In this document: positions 32,597 through 46,060 of the stretch, piece by piece
Numbering within the stretch: position 1 is the first letter of the stretch
Layout: each line of letters opens with the position of its first letter
Assembly (NCBI RefSeq): GCF_910596095.1
Contig: NC_056538.1
Coordinates: 15,015,501 to 15,079,500 of the forward strand
Source: Thunnus maccoyii
Taxonomy: Eukaryota; Chordata; Actinopteri; Scombriformes; Scombridae
Direction: 5' to 3'
Length of the DNA: 64,000 nt
Position numbers and translations under genes: made by a program
The notes under the pieces: model-generated
What the model was told of the DNA's origin: nothing
Databases searched by the model: none
What the model saw: only the letters and a program-made list of their open reading frames with translations

Positions 32597-33384
32597 TATA
32601 TGCACACAGCTTTATGTGTCTGTTAAATTGCATTGCATGATTGCAATGGCCTTCAGATGGAACCTGCTCAATGCCTCAGTGATGTTTACAAAGATTTCTT
32701 CTTACAAACTTTGGTTACACAAAGAGACATATTCATATATCCCACTGTAATTCCAGTTACTTGTCCTCATGTGAAAAATGACCCATTGCAGATAAAGGAT
32801 CTTGCAGCACTGATACATTAGTTTAAGTGCAAATAATAAAATGTTATGAGCGCTGATGTAGTGCCACTATATGGTTGATAAACACTGAGAGAAGTGTTAG
32901 GAGTAGAGGCTGTGGCAGGCATACTCTGGCTGTGAATTAAACACACAGTAAAAAAGAATCAATAGCAGCAGCTGAGGGAGACTCAGGATGAATGAAAATA
33001 GCGGCTGCACCTCCAACTTTGATCGATAAGTGCGAGTGCTTGTCTGTGTGTGTGTGTGACCGACCTCACAGCAGCAGAAGTCGCAGTGAGTTTTAAATGG
33101 AGTGCTATGTGGAATATCAAAGGCCTGCTTTCAATGAGTCATCACTCACAACCAGTGAGGCCATAGATAGAATCCATCGCAATACCAGACCCAGGTCACA
33201 CACACACACAAATGCACTATTGATTACACTTGAGGGTGTGTTTACACTTGCAGTAGAAACTATTTGACACATCTGTGTGGGACCTAATATTGTTTTGTCA
33301 TCAATACCAGCCTGAAAGGCTTGGTACTTTCAGATTCGAGGGGAATTACAAGCTTGCTGTGTAAGCGGAAGTATTTTGTTTGTT

Positions 33385-33480
33385 TTTCATGAGGCCATTC
33401 GCATGTCAATGCAAATTAGTAATATTCCCTCTGAAAAATGGTAATTTGCGTTGCAATTAGGCCGAGTATTTGATTCATTT
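33385..33480. promoter_or_regulatory. Possible conserved non-coding enhancer
   Basis: Compact stretch with an octamer site ATGCAAAT (33409-33416) and several homeodomain-type cores (aaattag, caattag, tggtaat). No repeat family is recognised. This word mix is typical of vertebrate conserved non-coding elements; conservation itself was not tested. Confidence 0.25.
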
Positions 33481-36157
33481 AGTGTGGAAATTAGACTGAA
33501 ACTAACAAATGATTCAAGCATTTGAGGAGGATGTTTGTGGAAGCATACAGGATATAATAGAGGTTAATTTCATCTCTTTGAATACATCTGTAGCCCTCAG
33601 GCTTTCCTATTGGTTAACCCACTCATGGCTCAGGATCCTGAGAGGATTTGGTGCCCAGTTGAGTGGCAGCACGGCCCATAAAACACTGGATCAAGACTGC
33701 CGGTCTGCTTCTCTTGAACTCAGTGAGTCAAGAATAAAGGGCCAGGTGGAGGGCTGTGCTTAAATTCACACCTGGAGTTACTTCAAGTAACTATTATAGG
33801 TATTTCTGTACTTTTTCTGTCCTCTAATGGACTGATGGACTGCTATAGGTAAAGTTCAAGAGTAAATGACCTATAAGTGTGTGATGTGCTTCCAGCTGGC
33901 CAAGATCCTGACTGGGAAAACCAGCCCACTGGCATCTTTTTTTTTTCAACACTGCGCTGTTGGAGCTTAAGGCAACATATATCTCTGCCTGAGCCAGACA
34001 GTGCTTCCACTGTAGCTGCACTACACTTCAAATGAGCCAAACATTCAGAAGTAATTAGTGTACAAAGGCAGAGACAGAGGACCACAACACAGGCTGTTGA
34101 TGAAGTTTGACTTTGTTATTGTTGCACCAGAATTAAGCTGTAATTTTGTAATTAGTCTTGTAACTTTGTAAGTTTTAGATTACTATATTGTTGATGCTTG
34201 TGTGATGATTATCATTGACAAACAGAATCAACTTAGTTTCACCTGTTTGACCCTACTGTCAAACATAGTTTTGAACCTCTGAGAGAAAGCCTACAACATC
34301 TGCCTGTTTGTGTATGATAACTGGGTGTTTTAACAACACTTCATGAAAGAAACAGGAGACGAATCATCTGTTTTTACAGTAAAAGACTGGAAAATCCCAG
34401 AGAGTTCAGTGGATTGTTGGTATATAGTTTCCTTGCACGCCTTGTTTGAGTTTAACTTAAAATTTAATTTAAAATTAATTTGTATATCATGTATGTATGT
34501 AAATTCTGTGTCTTGAAACAAGAAATATTAACTCTATGTACTCATCATAGACAGTTTATTATGCAGTTGGATCACTGCCTTGTTTGAAAACTTGTCAAAG
34601 TTGCAAATTTGATCTCTCCTCCATACAACCACACAGATCATCAGAGAGACCACTTTTGATTTGAACAGACTGTCTGCGTATAAGGTGACACATTGGCTCA
34701 GTGATCAGCAATACCAACTCACAGCAAGAAATATTAATTTCATCAAATTCACAAAATTAATTTACTTGCTGTGCTGGAGAGTAGACTGCCCAAAGGCAAG
34801 TGTGTAATTGTCTGTTTTAACCTTTGAAATTGTTTACCTTTTTATGCTGCTTTTTACCCAGCGCATACAGGGAGAGACACAAGTCCTCCATCATGCTAAA
34901 CAAGAAGGATGTGGGTGAAGAAAATAAATGAAAGTCTGGCCATTTGTTTCTCATTCAAATCTAGTGGAATGATGACATGTGTATGATGTATCTTGCGCTG
35001 CAGGGGGATATTACGATGGCTGGCATTTATTTCAGAAATGCAAAGAAACAGAAAGGGACACAGACCGGTATGCTTTATACTGAAATTCAATATGGAACAC
35101 ATATTGAGTTTTAAGGGGGCAATACTGATGCTCAAAAAAGTGTGTTTTGTTAGTGTCTTCATATCTATCCTGCAATATATCAGCACCTATTTTTGTGTCA
35201 CATTATCATACAAATTCATGCTTTATATTGTGGACAAAGGAGGTAGAAAATGTCAGTATAATTTATACCTGTATGGATTTAATGGTTTAACCACTTCATA
35301 ACAAGTGTATCTCTGCTCAGGAAGTTGATTGCTGCTGCAGCGTATTTGTCCCTGGGCTGGGTCTTTTGGCCAAGGCCAATGCTTATGTGTGTGTGTGTGT
35401 GTGTTTGTGGTGGTGTGTAGCAGAGTGTTTGCTGGCTCTCTTTGCCTTGGCAGGGAAAAGGCTACGTGGCTACAATGGCTACAATGCCCTTCCCCACTGT
35501 GCCAACTGTCTCTCCTCTTGTGCATGTGTACCGAACACCATGTGTACAGAATATCCATGTTAATGTGACCTTGTGCTCAATGTGTTCTGTCCTTGCCAGA
35601 ATTATTAAAAGCCAGATCATTTCCACTGTGTATCTGTGTGTGTGTGTGTGTGTGTGTGTGCATGTTTTTTTTACACACATGCATTAATTTGTACTCTGGA
35701 GTCACTGTGAGTGTCTGTGGATTCAGTCCAACAGCTGTGGTCCTCTCTGCGGTGCCTTACAGCGCTATCTAGCAGTGGATGTGTAGCATTGCACACACAC
35801 ACTGCATACCAACAAACTCCCACCTCTCCATTAATTACACATAATCTAGCTGCATAAATACGTACATAGACATCCATGAAAAAAAAAGATTAATAAGTAA
35901 AACCAGAGATGAAATGTTAAAAACTAAGAATCCCAAACTGCAATATCTCAAAACTTTTGTTCTTCTCTATATCAAAATGTTACATGTCGGCACTGTTTTC
36001 AATATTCAGTATAACTGTCACAACTTAAGAGACTGTTTATGTCTCTGGTAACTCAAAAGAAATTCCTAAAGGTCAGAAACTACGCCCTGGACATGTATAA
36101 GGATGGAAGATGAACTACAGGGAATCAGGGATGGTGATGTGATAGGACGTAGACTGC

Positions 36158-36190
36158 ATGGATGGATGGATGGATGGATGGATGGATGGA
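36158..36190. repeat. (GGAT)n tetranucleotide repeat
   Basis: About eight ATGG/GGAT units. Confidence 0.95.
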
Positions 36191-37874
36191 GCGTGGGAGG
36201 TTGGAGGAGGAGGGAGGTGGGCGGATGAGAGGTAGCAGCCAGGCAGCGTGGGAGTTTTAGGGCACATTCAAGAGTTGAGTCTCTGAGTTATGTGTGTGTG
36301 TGTATGTGTGTGCCCCTGTCTGTGTGGGCGAGTGAGCATGGGACCGAGTGATCGCTCACATGGAGGCAGTTGTCATGGCAACAGAGGATGTCGTCTTGTT
36401 TCGCAAGATCTCAGCTGCCTCTTCACTCGTCTGTCTCGGTCCCTCTTAGTCTCTTTCTATGTTTTCTCCTCTTCTCATATTCTGTTTTCTCTCACTCCCT
36501 CCTCCTCCCTCTCTTTTCTACCTCTCTCTCTCCCCTGCCGTCCTCTGTACCTCTTTCTCTCCAGCTCTTGCCCTATTTCCCTGCGTCTTCCAATCCCTGA
36601 GTTCTCATCCTATTCCCTCCCTCCCCTCCACAACTGTAACAGATATAAATAGAGGTAATAAATTGCAGTGAGGCTGCCAGGGTGTATATTTATGTGTGTG
36701 TATGTATGTTTGGATTCTCGCTCTAATGACCTGTATAGACTCGGTGGTGGGATATCCCTACATAGGGGAGCTGTAACTCACCATACCTCCCTCCCTCTCT
36801 TTGCCTTACACGGTACACACACACGGCCCATTAATTCACAGCTTTACCGCTTAAGCATCAAAACCCTGAGACTGCTTAACTCAATCAGGCTTGTGACCCT
36901 CAGGCATTTCTAGTACCCCACTGGTGTTGGAGGTTGTTTCAAAGCTAGATAAAATAGACTGGCAACCTTGTAAACAAAGGATCAAAATACTGTGGCAAAC
37001 CCTCCATCTGTCTGATTTGTATTTGTGCACCAGAGGGTAATACATGAAAACAAATACTAGTGACAGCACATGCATATTCATTCAAGAGTCTGATGTCAAA
37101 TAGATTTCTTAAAGGTCGGACTTAAAAGCTGCACTTATCAATATTTTATATTAACCATGGCTCACATGACTGTGTGTAATATGAAAGGGCTTGCTTGATG
37201 AACCCACAGATATTTACCACCTGACTCTGCAGTTCCCTGCAGCCCTTCAGCTTTAACATCTTTCAAGCTCATTGTTTTGGTCTATAACCAAAACTTCACT
37301 GTTTTGGTTCACTCTCATCAACCTTGTTTCCAGCCGCCGTAAGCAGCTATTTTCAGCAGAAATGCTCTGATAAACTCAGCCCAGCAAAACATGACAAAGT
37401 TTGCAACCAGCTGGTGAACTTAGTGGCGCATCTAGCAGTTAAATAGTCTGATTGTCTCAGGAGCAAGAGGACACCAGAGTGAAAAGGAGATAACGACTTT
37501 GAAAGGTGATAATATGTCTGTGTTGTTTTTACAGCTGGTTCTGCTGCCGCCAGGTGGCCAAAAAAGTTGATAAATGCTAATTTAATATCATGCTAACAGT
37601 AAAAAAACATCATCTCTCTGACTTACTGCATTTGTGGTTGTTAAGTTGTTCAGTTATGAAAGCATGTGACATCCTTTTCTACCTAAGACTAAAACCGGAG
37701 TGTAACCCTGACCCAGTGGTTATAGTATCACCCACAGCACCAAGAGCAGATTATGGCCTTATTAACACACATCATGCTACACATCACATGCAAGGTCAAG
37801 GAATGTGACCTGCATCTGTCAAAACATCTAATCCTTTCACAAGATCAAATCTGCAATAACAGTCTGATGCTATG

Positions 37875-38130
37875 TTTACATTTATACCAAATCAGCTGAC
37901 ACTCTTATCCAGATCACACTCCAGTAAATAACTAAGTTTGGGTTTGGTGTCTTGCTCAAGACACTTGCTTCAGGGCTTTGGTTGGTACTGTTGATGAAAC
38001 ACTGGCAGGACATTTTCGGGTACAGTATCTTGCTAAAGGACACTTTAACATAAGGGCAGGAGGAGCCGGGGATCAAACCACCAACCACGCAATTAATGGC
38101 CAACCTGTTCCACCACTCAGAGCTACAGCC
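37875..38130. mobile_element. Diverged fish interspersed repeat
   Basis: Contains 'gacactcttatccagatcac', 'tcttgctcaagacactt' and 'ggggatcaaaccaccaacc', wording shared by a very common fish repeat that carries a B-box-like motif. Ends are eroded and class is not assigned. Confidence 0.45.
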
Positions 38131-39249
38131 TCCTCTTAAGATGGAAACAGACTTGTGTAGATTAAAATGGAATAAGGATCCAGCAAAAAGCCCCTTATTC
38201 AAATATCTATATGATAAATAAAGATAAATCTCTGTTTATTGACAGGTTGTTACATTTATACGACGGTACAATATCATGACAGCTTATCTGTGGAAACTTG
38301 CTAGAAAACAATAAAAATGATCTGTTTAAGAAGATCTAAGACCGCAGCCAAAGATTTCCATTTTTCTCAACAATGAGACACTCAAGTTTAATTTAAATCT
38401 TCTCTTTGAATGCTAAGACTGCAAACTGTGTCACGTGTTGGCATTGCAGTAGCCCATTACATCCTGGAAATGTTGCAAATGCAATGCAAACTGAATTTTC
38501 AACGTCTGTTTGTCACACCTTCACCATCCCTCTATGTCTTCTCCTTTGCTTTACTCTGCTCCTTGATCAAGTCTCTCTCTCTTGTTCTCTCTCTCACACA
38601 TACACACACACACACACACACATTGTGATTTATAGCTGTGTTAGCAACAATCTCTGTCCCTGGGAGAGGGAATGAGGGAAAAACAGGGCAAAGACATGAG
38701 ACCACCTGAGACCTGACGCCGTACTCATCTGTCCACATTTACAGAAAGCAAGGCGAGAAAAGACAGAGGATACAAGTACATTAGGAGAAGAAATACACAT
38801 ATTATCTGAAAACAAAATAATGTTAAGGTCTATTTTGCAAATGTGATCAGGGTCTGAACCTGTTTTAGAGGCAACTAAGAGGTAGAGTTTTATTTTTTCA
38901 TTTCTTCTACCCAGAATCTTTAGTCATAAGTTTGGTGTTGGTTAGTGCACTAGTCTAGGTTGAAGAATATAGGGTGAGAGGCTACTCCTATACAATAGAC
39001 AACCAGTAGATAAAAACACACGGAATAACATTATCCTATGCAAATCATTTCTCCATTAAATGGCAGTGGTGAGAAATGAAGAGGAGTATGAAAATAACAT
39101 TTTATGACTTTATGGGAAGTTGCATGGTGGGACTATTTCTTGGCAAACAACAGTGACTTCCTGGACTGAGGTAGCCAGGTTTGGATTCCACATAGACCTA
39201 TAGATTTATATGTAATTTTTATGTTACATAAAAATACTACTACTTAACA

Positions 39250-39479
39250 AAGATGCAGCGTGTTCTTTACTGAGCTTTAGAGGTGCTGGTGGGAATATTC
39301 CAAATCTTAGCCAGACTAGCTGTTTCCCCCTGTATTCAGGCTTTATGCTAAGCTTGGCTAATTGACTTCTGGCTCTAGCTTCATACTTAGCACACAAGCA
39401 TGAGAATGGTGTCATTCTTCTCATAACTCTGGAAAAGTAAATAAACAAATTTCCTCAAAATGTTGAACTATTCCTTTAA
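39250..39479. mobile_element. 3' fragment of TTAA-ended MITE
   Basis: Shares words with the element at 53654-54287 (gagctttagagg, agctgtttcc, atgctaagctt, tctcataactct) and ends TTGAACTATTCCTTTAA with TTAA at 39476-39479. The left end is missing. Confidence 0.6.
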
Positions 39480-41243
39480 TAGATATCATCTGTTAAAGGT
39501 GTACAGATTTTAGCTCTGGCTGTTCAGCTGCCACTGCCACACTACAGGCACTCAGTGATCATCTGGGATTTTAAAGCCAACTGCATGTGTAAGCTTTGAA
39601 AATTCCCAACTCTGGTAACCAGGTGGCTGTATCAAACAAGATACAGCACCAGTTTTTTTTATGGGATTGTCTAATTATTCTACAAACAAAGAAAGAGTGT
39701 TATCAAAGTAATTTGAAAGACGCTACAATCATATTAATTGTCTACCACAGCGGCTCCTAAAAAGTTGGATATTTTTCTTGAAGTTTTCTCAAAGCAGCAA
39801 TGGTATTAACTGTTTGTATTTCATGTTGTACTGAGATGTTTACTTTTAATCTAATTTTAGTCACTGCGAAATTGTTATGAATTGATAGAAACTGTCAATA
39901 TTAGTCACTGACACCTCTTGAAGAGCTAATATTGGAAAAGTAAGACAGTGAATAACTTAGGCAAGCAGTGAAAAGAGAACTATGAGAGATGAGATGCCAG
40001 AGTATGAGCAACTCTGGAGGAAAGTGCGACACTGATGATGAGGAGATGGTGATGGTGACTGGTGGAAAGGAGAAGAGAGAATATCATTAAAGGTCGGATC
40101 AGCTCTGAGAGTCCCAGCGTGCCAGTGCGCCCTCTCTACACATCTGTCTGTTCATCCCATGAGGGGATTGCAATAGCTGACGCAACAGGACGTGTGTGTG
40201 CTCACTTCGCCCCTCCACACAGAAACATCTGTCTCCTCACACAGGCCATATGCCCTGTAACACAAGCCCTCTCTCGTCTCCATCCCCCTGTCTCGCTTTC
40301 ATGTCTTTTTCTCTTTCTGTCCCCATCTTGTTGCCTTTGATGGAGTGCCGGGGGCTGGCAGACGCTCCTGCATGCACGGCGTCATAGGCACACTATCTCC
40401 TTCTGCAACTGTCCTTTACGAACAAACACCTGGTTATGCACACACAGAAGAGAGATATATTTGTTTTCATGAAATAGCAACGCTAAATCTGCCCTCTAAT
40501 TGCCACAGATAGTAGCAAAACTGTCATTATGGCCTCACTCACAGATGTGTGCATGGTCATAAACACTGAATATAAACACACAATAAAGGAAAGATATTTG
40601 CTCTGTTGCTGTTTGCTCTAATTCCTGTGGTTAACCAACTAAATGTAGATGACATTAAATCAATATTTTCAACACGGTTAGAATAGAGCTTGATAGTGAA
40701 GCATCTTTCATCGATCTAAAACATCAGTGTCAGGTTTTCACGGTCCTGAGAATTAAACACTTATAGTGCTTCTTTTTTTGACTCAGCATTTTACATTTGA
40801 TCAAAAAGGGAGGAAATTCATGATGCATCTTCCAAAAATGCACTAAATATCACAACTTATGGGGTACAGATGTATTCCTGCTTTAGTGTCCTGATGATCG
40901 TCATTTTTGAAAAACTATCATAACTTCCTATACTTAATGTCCGACCTCACAACAAAACAGATATGATATTTAACAAGTGAGTGATGTGCTAATGACTGTG
41001 ACATTGCATCTTTGACTTTTACTGTCCTGATCTCTTTCTTCAGTTGTCTTGTTTTTGTTGTTTTGTAGCCAGCAGAGACAGGATTAACTGGACAGTAAAG
41101 TTCCTAAACTGAAATGTTTCTTAGTAGTAGCAGATTTAGGGGAGACTAAAATTAAACAGTTAGTGGTTCTGTTGGGAAAACCAAAGCCATATGGCTGCTG
41201 AAATAGGCTGGTGGACACCTGAGTGGGCCAGTTTGTGAACAAT

Positions 41244-41563
41244 AGAGCTGCAGCTAACATTATTTTCATTTTTTCATTTGTCTTCCACTTATTTTTATCA
41301 GTTAATTGATTCATCTTTGCAACAAAATGTCAGAAAATAGAAAAAAAAATGCCCATCACAGTTTCAAAAAGCCCAAGCTGATGTCTTCAAATGTCTTATT
41401 CTTTCTGAAAATATTCAGTTTATAATGACATAACACAGAGGAGGAAAGCATAAATCATTTGGGAAGCAGTGAATGTTTGGCATGTTTGCTTGAGAAGATG
41501 ACTTAAATGGTTAATCGATTTTTGAAATAATTGAAGATTAACTCTCGGTTGCAATCAGTTAAT
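41244..41563. mobile_element. hAT-like MITE, eroded
   Basis: Starts AGAGCTGCAGCTAACATTA and contains 'gttaattgattcatctttgc' and 'ggttaatcgattt', as in fish hAT-type MITEs that open with an (A)GGGCTGCAAC terminus. The right end is poorly preserved. Confidence 0.45.
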
Positions 41564-41576
41564 TATTCCGTTTTTC

Positions 41577-41577
<1 letters not shown>

Positions 41578-41606
<29 letters not shown>
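41578..41606. repeat. Poly(A) tract
   Basis: About 29 uninterrupted A residues just after the hAT-like MITE; length may be unreliable in assembly. Confidence 0.9.
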
Positions 41607-41609
<3 letters not shown>

Positions 41610-43426
41610 AAAAAAGCTATAACACATTAAAAAAGGGATGACAGCATTAATGGTTATGGGTAAGTTTAGCATTATTATATCTTCGCATTATGTAAAAAAT
41701 GTCTAATGTATTTTAATTAGGCTGAAGCACCACCCGGCGAGCATGTTAAGCGACCCAAATCAAACGCACCTACAATGATGCGCAGTCAACAGGTGCATGC
41801 TGGGTCTACATCAAATGTCCACGGCGGGTTTCACTCATGGTTTCTTTCTTCAGTTCAGTGTGCGCGGATTCATGATATTTTTGACAAACTCAAAGTACCA
41901 GCTCAAAATATTTTCTGGGCGCAGTAGGACGAGAGAAACTGAATAGACCCGTCATTTTATATACATCAGGAATAAATGCTACCACCAAGAAACTGGACCC
42001 TCATGACAGCTTGTGTAGGACTTTGTGGTTCAAACAGGTGAGTACAACAACTAACTGGTTGACGGGGTTGCAACTCACTTTCAAGAGATGCTGATGTATT
42101 ATATTGATGTTTTATCCTGCTTTGATTGTTTATTAATGCATCTTGCATCTGCCTTGATGTTGAAGTTTTTTTTTATTGTTGGTCTTTTTGATTGTGTAAG
42201 TTTTCTGATTATATTATAATTGGTAGTTATTTGTATGCACAGACCCAAATATGGAAAAGGAATTATTTTTTAATATGGGCTGGACATAAGGGCCTGTTGT
42301 ATCAGTTGGGTCATGAGGTTTAGGTTTTAAAGTTTCTGTAACTGATATACAATTGTGTTTAATATGCTTAGAATAGCTTAAAAACAGGACTCTTGAGTCT
42401 ATGTGAGTTAGTGTAAAGGTTGTTAGAACAAACTTACAAGACACAGAGGAACAAACACAGATTTATCAACCAGACACAGATTTATTATGCGCAGATGGAC
42501 ATGAGGAGTGAACCACAGATGTGCTTGAGTGCACACATCTCTTATACGACTCAGGGATCGATCTAAACCATGTACCTGTCTAAAAGAGGATTTAGACTGG
42601 GAGCCTACAACCAATCGGTTACACTTCTCTGCCCTGCACACAGTCCCACACACACACACACTGACACACCTAACCTGTCTATTCTCATCCACATTCATGC
42701 ATAATGCACACAGCCTCTGCACGGTTATTGGAAAGAGAAAAAGAGAGCATATGTGTGTGTGTGTGTGACAGAAACATGCAGCATAACAAGAAGAGAGTTT
42801 CACTTCTTAAATGAGGGCCCGAGATCTCTTCCTATGTTCAGATGCTCTCCTGTCTCTCACCTGGCTCACACACACACACACACTTACACACATACAATCT
42901 AGCTACCTCTCAGTCACAGCTGCCCCTTTGCCCTGTTGCTCCACGTGTTTCCTGTTGCCATTTCCCTGTGGACCCAATCAGTGGTGAGCACTGGAAGACA
43001 GATTATGGCCTTAAGCAGTGTTCAATAGGAAGGCGAGAGGAGGAGAGCACTGGAGAGGGATAGTGAGGATGAACGGGAATGAGGGTAAGGTGAAGGGACA
43101 TGTGAGGATTACAAATGAGGAACAAGAGGTTGTGGGAAATGGGAGATGATGCTGAAGGAGAGGAGAGAGGAGATTGGAGAGACAGGAAAAGGTGAAAGAT
43201 TCAAGGATAAAATGGGGCAGATTACGGTAAAATTGTGGAAGGAGGAATGTGAGAAAGGGTGAGATAGGATGATAGAAAAGAAGAAGGAAATGAGTGAACA
43301 AGACTGACCCTTGAGGCTGCAGTTTTCATTATACTCAACAAGGGCCAGACAGGAGAGACATAATACTGATTCCATCCTGAGAGTGGCACTAGAGAAGAGG
43401 CCATGCACCGATCAAAATTGAATACC

Positions 43427-43900
43427 TTAAAGGGATAGTTTGCATTTTTTGAAGTGGGATTGTATGAGGTACTTATCCATGGTCAGTGTATTACATGCAG
43501 TAGATTTGGGTCAGCACATCCCCCAGTTTGGAGAAGCAGGTAGAAGTACCGGCACAGAAGCTAAATAATGTACTTCTGTGGACGGAGCCAGCAGCAAAAC
43601 ATATAGATAGAGCACAATTAAGTCCTGCCCACCCCAGAAGGGAAAACAATTCATTGCTCTCCATTGACTTTGTATTGCGTTAAGGTGCCTCCTTGTCACT
43701 TCTGTCTGCTAGAAAACAACAGAAAAATGCCTTAAAGCTGCTGTGTGGTGGGATGGACTACCAACAGGGTAAAGAACCCAGAACTAAGTTTTACAAGCTG
43801 CCAAACCGAAAAACTGAGCCCTTAAAAAGACAAAAGTGGATACAGGGCTGTGTGCTTTGCGGTGGAAAAGACAGACCTTAACTGTGCTGCATGGACAGCC
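43427..43900 (+). pseudogene. TTAA element fragment with broken THAP-domain relic
   Basis: The left end (TTAAAGGGATAGTTTGCA) and next ~170 bp match, in reverse, the right side of the ctsc intron-4 element (13850-14017). Beyond it, about 43738-43860 encodes CCVVGWTTNRVKN in one frame and FYKLPNRKTEPLKRQKWI in another, together resembling a THAP zinc-binding domain (paired Cys, F-x-x-P, basic stretch, Trp) broken by a frameshift. This looks like the remains of a THAP-bearing transposase gene. No right terminus is found. Confidence 0.6.
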
Positions 43901-44222
43901 TGCGGCTCAAAAACCTCCATTAAAAAAAACAACAACACCTGGACATGCTGCTAGTCACAGAGAACACACATGAAACTGAAAAAATAGCTGTCATACTTGG
44001 TGATTGTTCAAATGACGATACCGCTGCACGCTCTCCGTCTCTCCTGGAAGACATTCACAGTGTTGCACTCGCTTTTGTAAATGTAGTGTGATGACACTCT
44101 CCACATATCTGACGTTGGAAAGTTGTGAGGGGAGGGAGTTTTAGAAGGTGTCAATTGAGACATACTGACTTCTTTAGGATTATGAAAGGATTCATCAAAT
44201 TTCTTGTCAGTCAGCTAATCAG

Positions 44223-45011
44223 TAGGGCTGTAGTCAATCAAAGAAAGTCTTGGTCGTCTGAAATCGTACATAATCTTCAACTAATCGATTAGTAGCGGGT
44301 GGGGGGGTGTAACGGGACAGAGTGCACAGTGAACTCACATTTCTCCGTTTTGCCTCTTCAGGTTAGGCTAACCTACTTTGGAGCTAACCCCATTCACTTT
44401 TCCAGCATTTGGGGAAACAACAGACGTGACTTTTTTGCATTTATTAACTGACACACTGGAGTCTGTACTGTACATTTATTGCCAGACTGAGAACTTACCG
44501 CTGACCTTGTCCTCTGCTCCACTCGCATCCACCGTCACTTTCCTGACGCTCTTTCCCACTCGCTACGCAAACATACTAAGCACTGCCCTGTTCCTAGACG
44601 GAGTTACACAACCGATATTTAGCGTTATTTTTGGCATTAAAAAATATTTTTTGGCCTGGCGGCGGTTCGTTGATATTATTACAGGAGAAACGCTGATTCG
44701 GTAAACATTCACTACGTTCAGTAAACACTCAGTAAACATTGAGTACAGTTAGACCTGGCAGTGTCCACTAGGTTGGGTGAGTTCAAAGCTGTGAAAACAA
44801 CTGGGGTGTTTTAAATACACCCCCTTTTTCACAGGTAATTTGTTAGTCTGTCCCTCCCACCGCAGTAAATAATAGATTAATCCTGGAAGGCTACTGATGT
44901 AGCACTTCCCTCCCTACGAAAGTAACACGGAGACTATTCGACCAATGAGAATTTAGTCTGACAAGAGTCTGGCATATCGACCAACTAATCGACCAGGAGA
45001 CTACAGCCCTA
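44223..45011. mobile_element. hAT-type non-autonomous transposon with intact target duplication
   Basis: Terminal inverted repeats TAGGGCTGTAGTC (left) and GACTACAGCCCTA (right) are perfect over 13 bp, and an identical 8-bp target duplication CTAATCAG flanks them (44215-44222 and 45012-45019). The 789-bp interior has no recognisable transposase; inner halves carry further 'ctaatcga' inverted words. Confidence 0.93.
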
Positions 45012-45762
45012 CTAATCAGATAAGTTATCCTGTGTTTCCAAAGTTGGCAATCGGACTCGAAGGTAGATCAAGAACAAAGCTCACAAAGTTTGATGTTGAT
45101 CTTCAGAGTGTCATCATTAAATGTCACCAAAATCTGCCCATTTGATTTTGGCTTTTTGTACATAAGTGGATATTTTGGCCTGATGATGATGATGATGCTA
45201 CATGAAAGGTGCTGGAGGGAAGTATTGCAGGAAAGCACAGACTGATCGACTAGAAAATAAAGGGAATTGAGGTGAAATGTAAAAGAGAAGAGAACCAGAC
45301 GAGCAGAGGAATGGAAATGGAAATGCCGTGGTCTGGTGTGCTTGTAAATAGGTATGTCAGTGTGTGTGTATCTCTGTGGAGCGACCTGGGAAGCAAGAAT
45401 GAATGTAAATTTTCCTGACATTTTAATTATACTGATATTAAAGATTTGTCTGACATTTAAATTTACCATTGATTTTGCAGACTGCTCCCCAGTCGGTACT
45501 GTAAAATAAGACTGATCACCCACTTTAGCATGTGTGTGACTGCTCATACATGCATGAGAACACTGTGTATTCTTAGACAGTATCCTGTATGTGTGTGTGG
45601 TTTCAGAAAATACTGAGTGACTTATGTACTTGAGCTTCTTCTGTTACAATTATTTCTCTCAGACTTGACTGTGTGGTTCCAATCATTGTAAATCCCTGTG
45701 TTGAGAACATACCAGAGATATTCACCACTCTTGCACCACTGGATCCTGTGCACACTCCCTAA

Positions 45763-46060
45763 ATTCCCCAGTTTCATCCAGGACCATCCTTGCACAGAGA
45801 GAAAAGACAATATTTGCTCAACACTTGGGAGGTAAAGGGTGAAGACAGTATCTACAAGGCAGTCCTAGATGCAGCAGAATGTGACAATATAAACTGGCTC
45901 AGGGCATCCACTGTGCCATTTCTCTGGAGGAAAGAGAGCCAGAGGTGGAGTGGGATATTAAGTATCAATATACTGTACTCCCAGACTGCCCAGAACACAT
46001 CTATTGTTTGGACACACTGTGGTTTATAAGCGCAATTAGTGCCAGAACTCCTCGGGCTGG
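45763..46060 (+). pseudogene. Decayed PR/SET-domain-like coding fossil
   Basis: Frame 1 (from 45763) reads HREKRQYLLN, then TWEVKGEDSIYKAVLDAAEC and DNINWLR. The W-E-V, D-A and N-W-L-R residues fall at the spacing of PRDM-family PR domains (W..YxxDAxDxxxxNWMR). After a frameshift near 45901, the next frame gives IHCAISLEE..EHIY, resembling the family's VNCAR..EEQN..QIY; in a third frame VPELLGL (46039-46059) resembles PGxELLVW. The spacing between the second and third parts is about 12 residues longer than usual. No zinc fingers or clear splice sites follow. I read this as a dead fragment of a PRDM-like gene; chance similarity is possible. Confidence 0.35.

Larger units (their letters stand above)
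29293..41243. other. Gene-poor intergenic region, first part
   Basis: No gene recognised. Besides the elements listed separately, it contains CA/GT microsatellites at about 35385-35404, 35633-35660 and 38594-38622, a pyrimidine-rich tract at about 36425-36640, and otherwise AT-rich single-copy-looking DNA. Open frames here are short or consist of translated CA/CT repeats. Confidence 0.6.

Noticed and set aside
45068..45547. 159-codon minus-strand open frame
   Set aside because: Long for intergenic DNA, but no domain, signal peptide or homolog is recognisable and no splice or promoter context is seen. Treated as chance.
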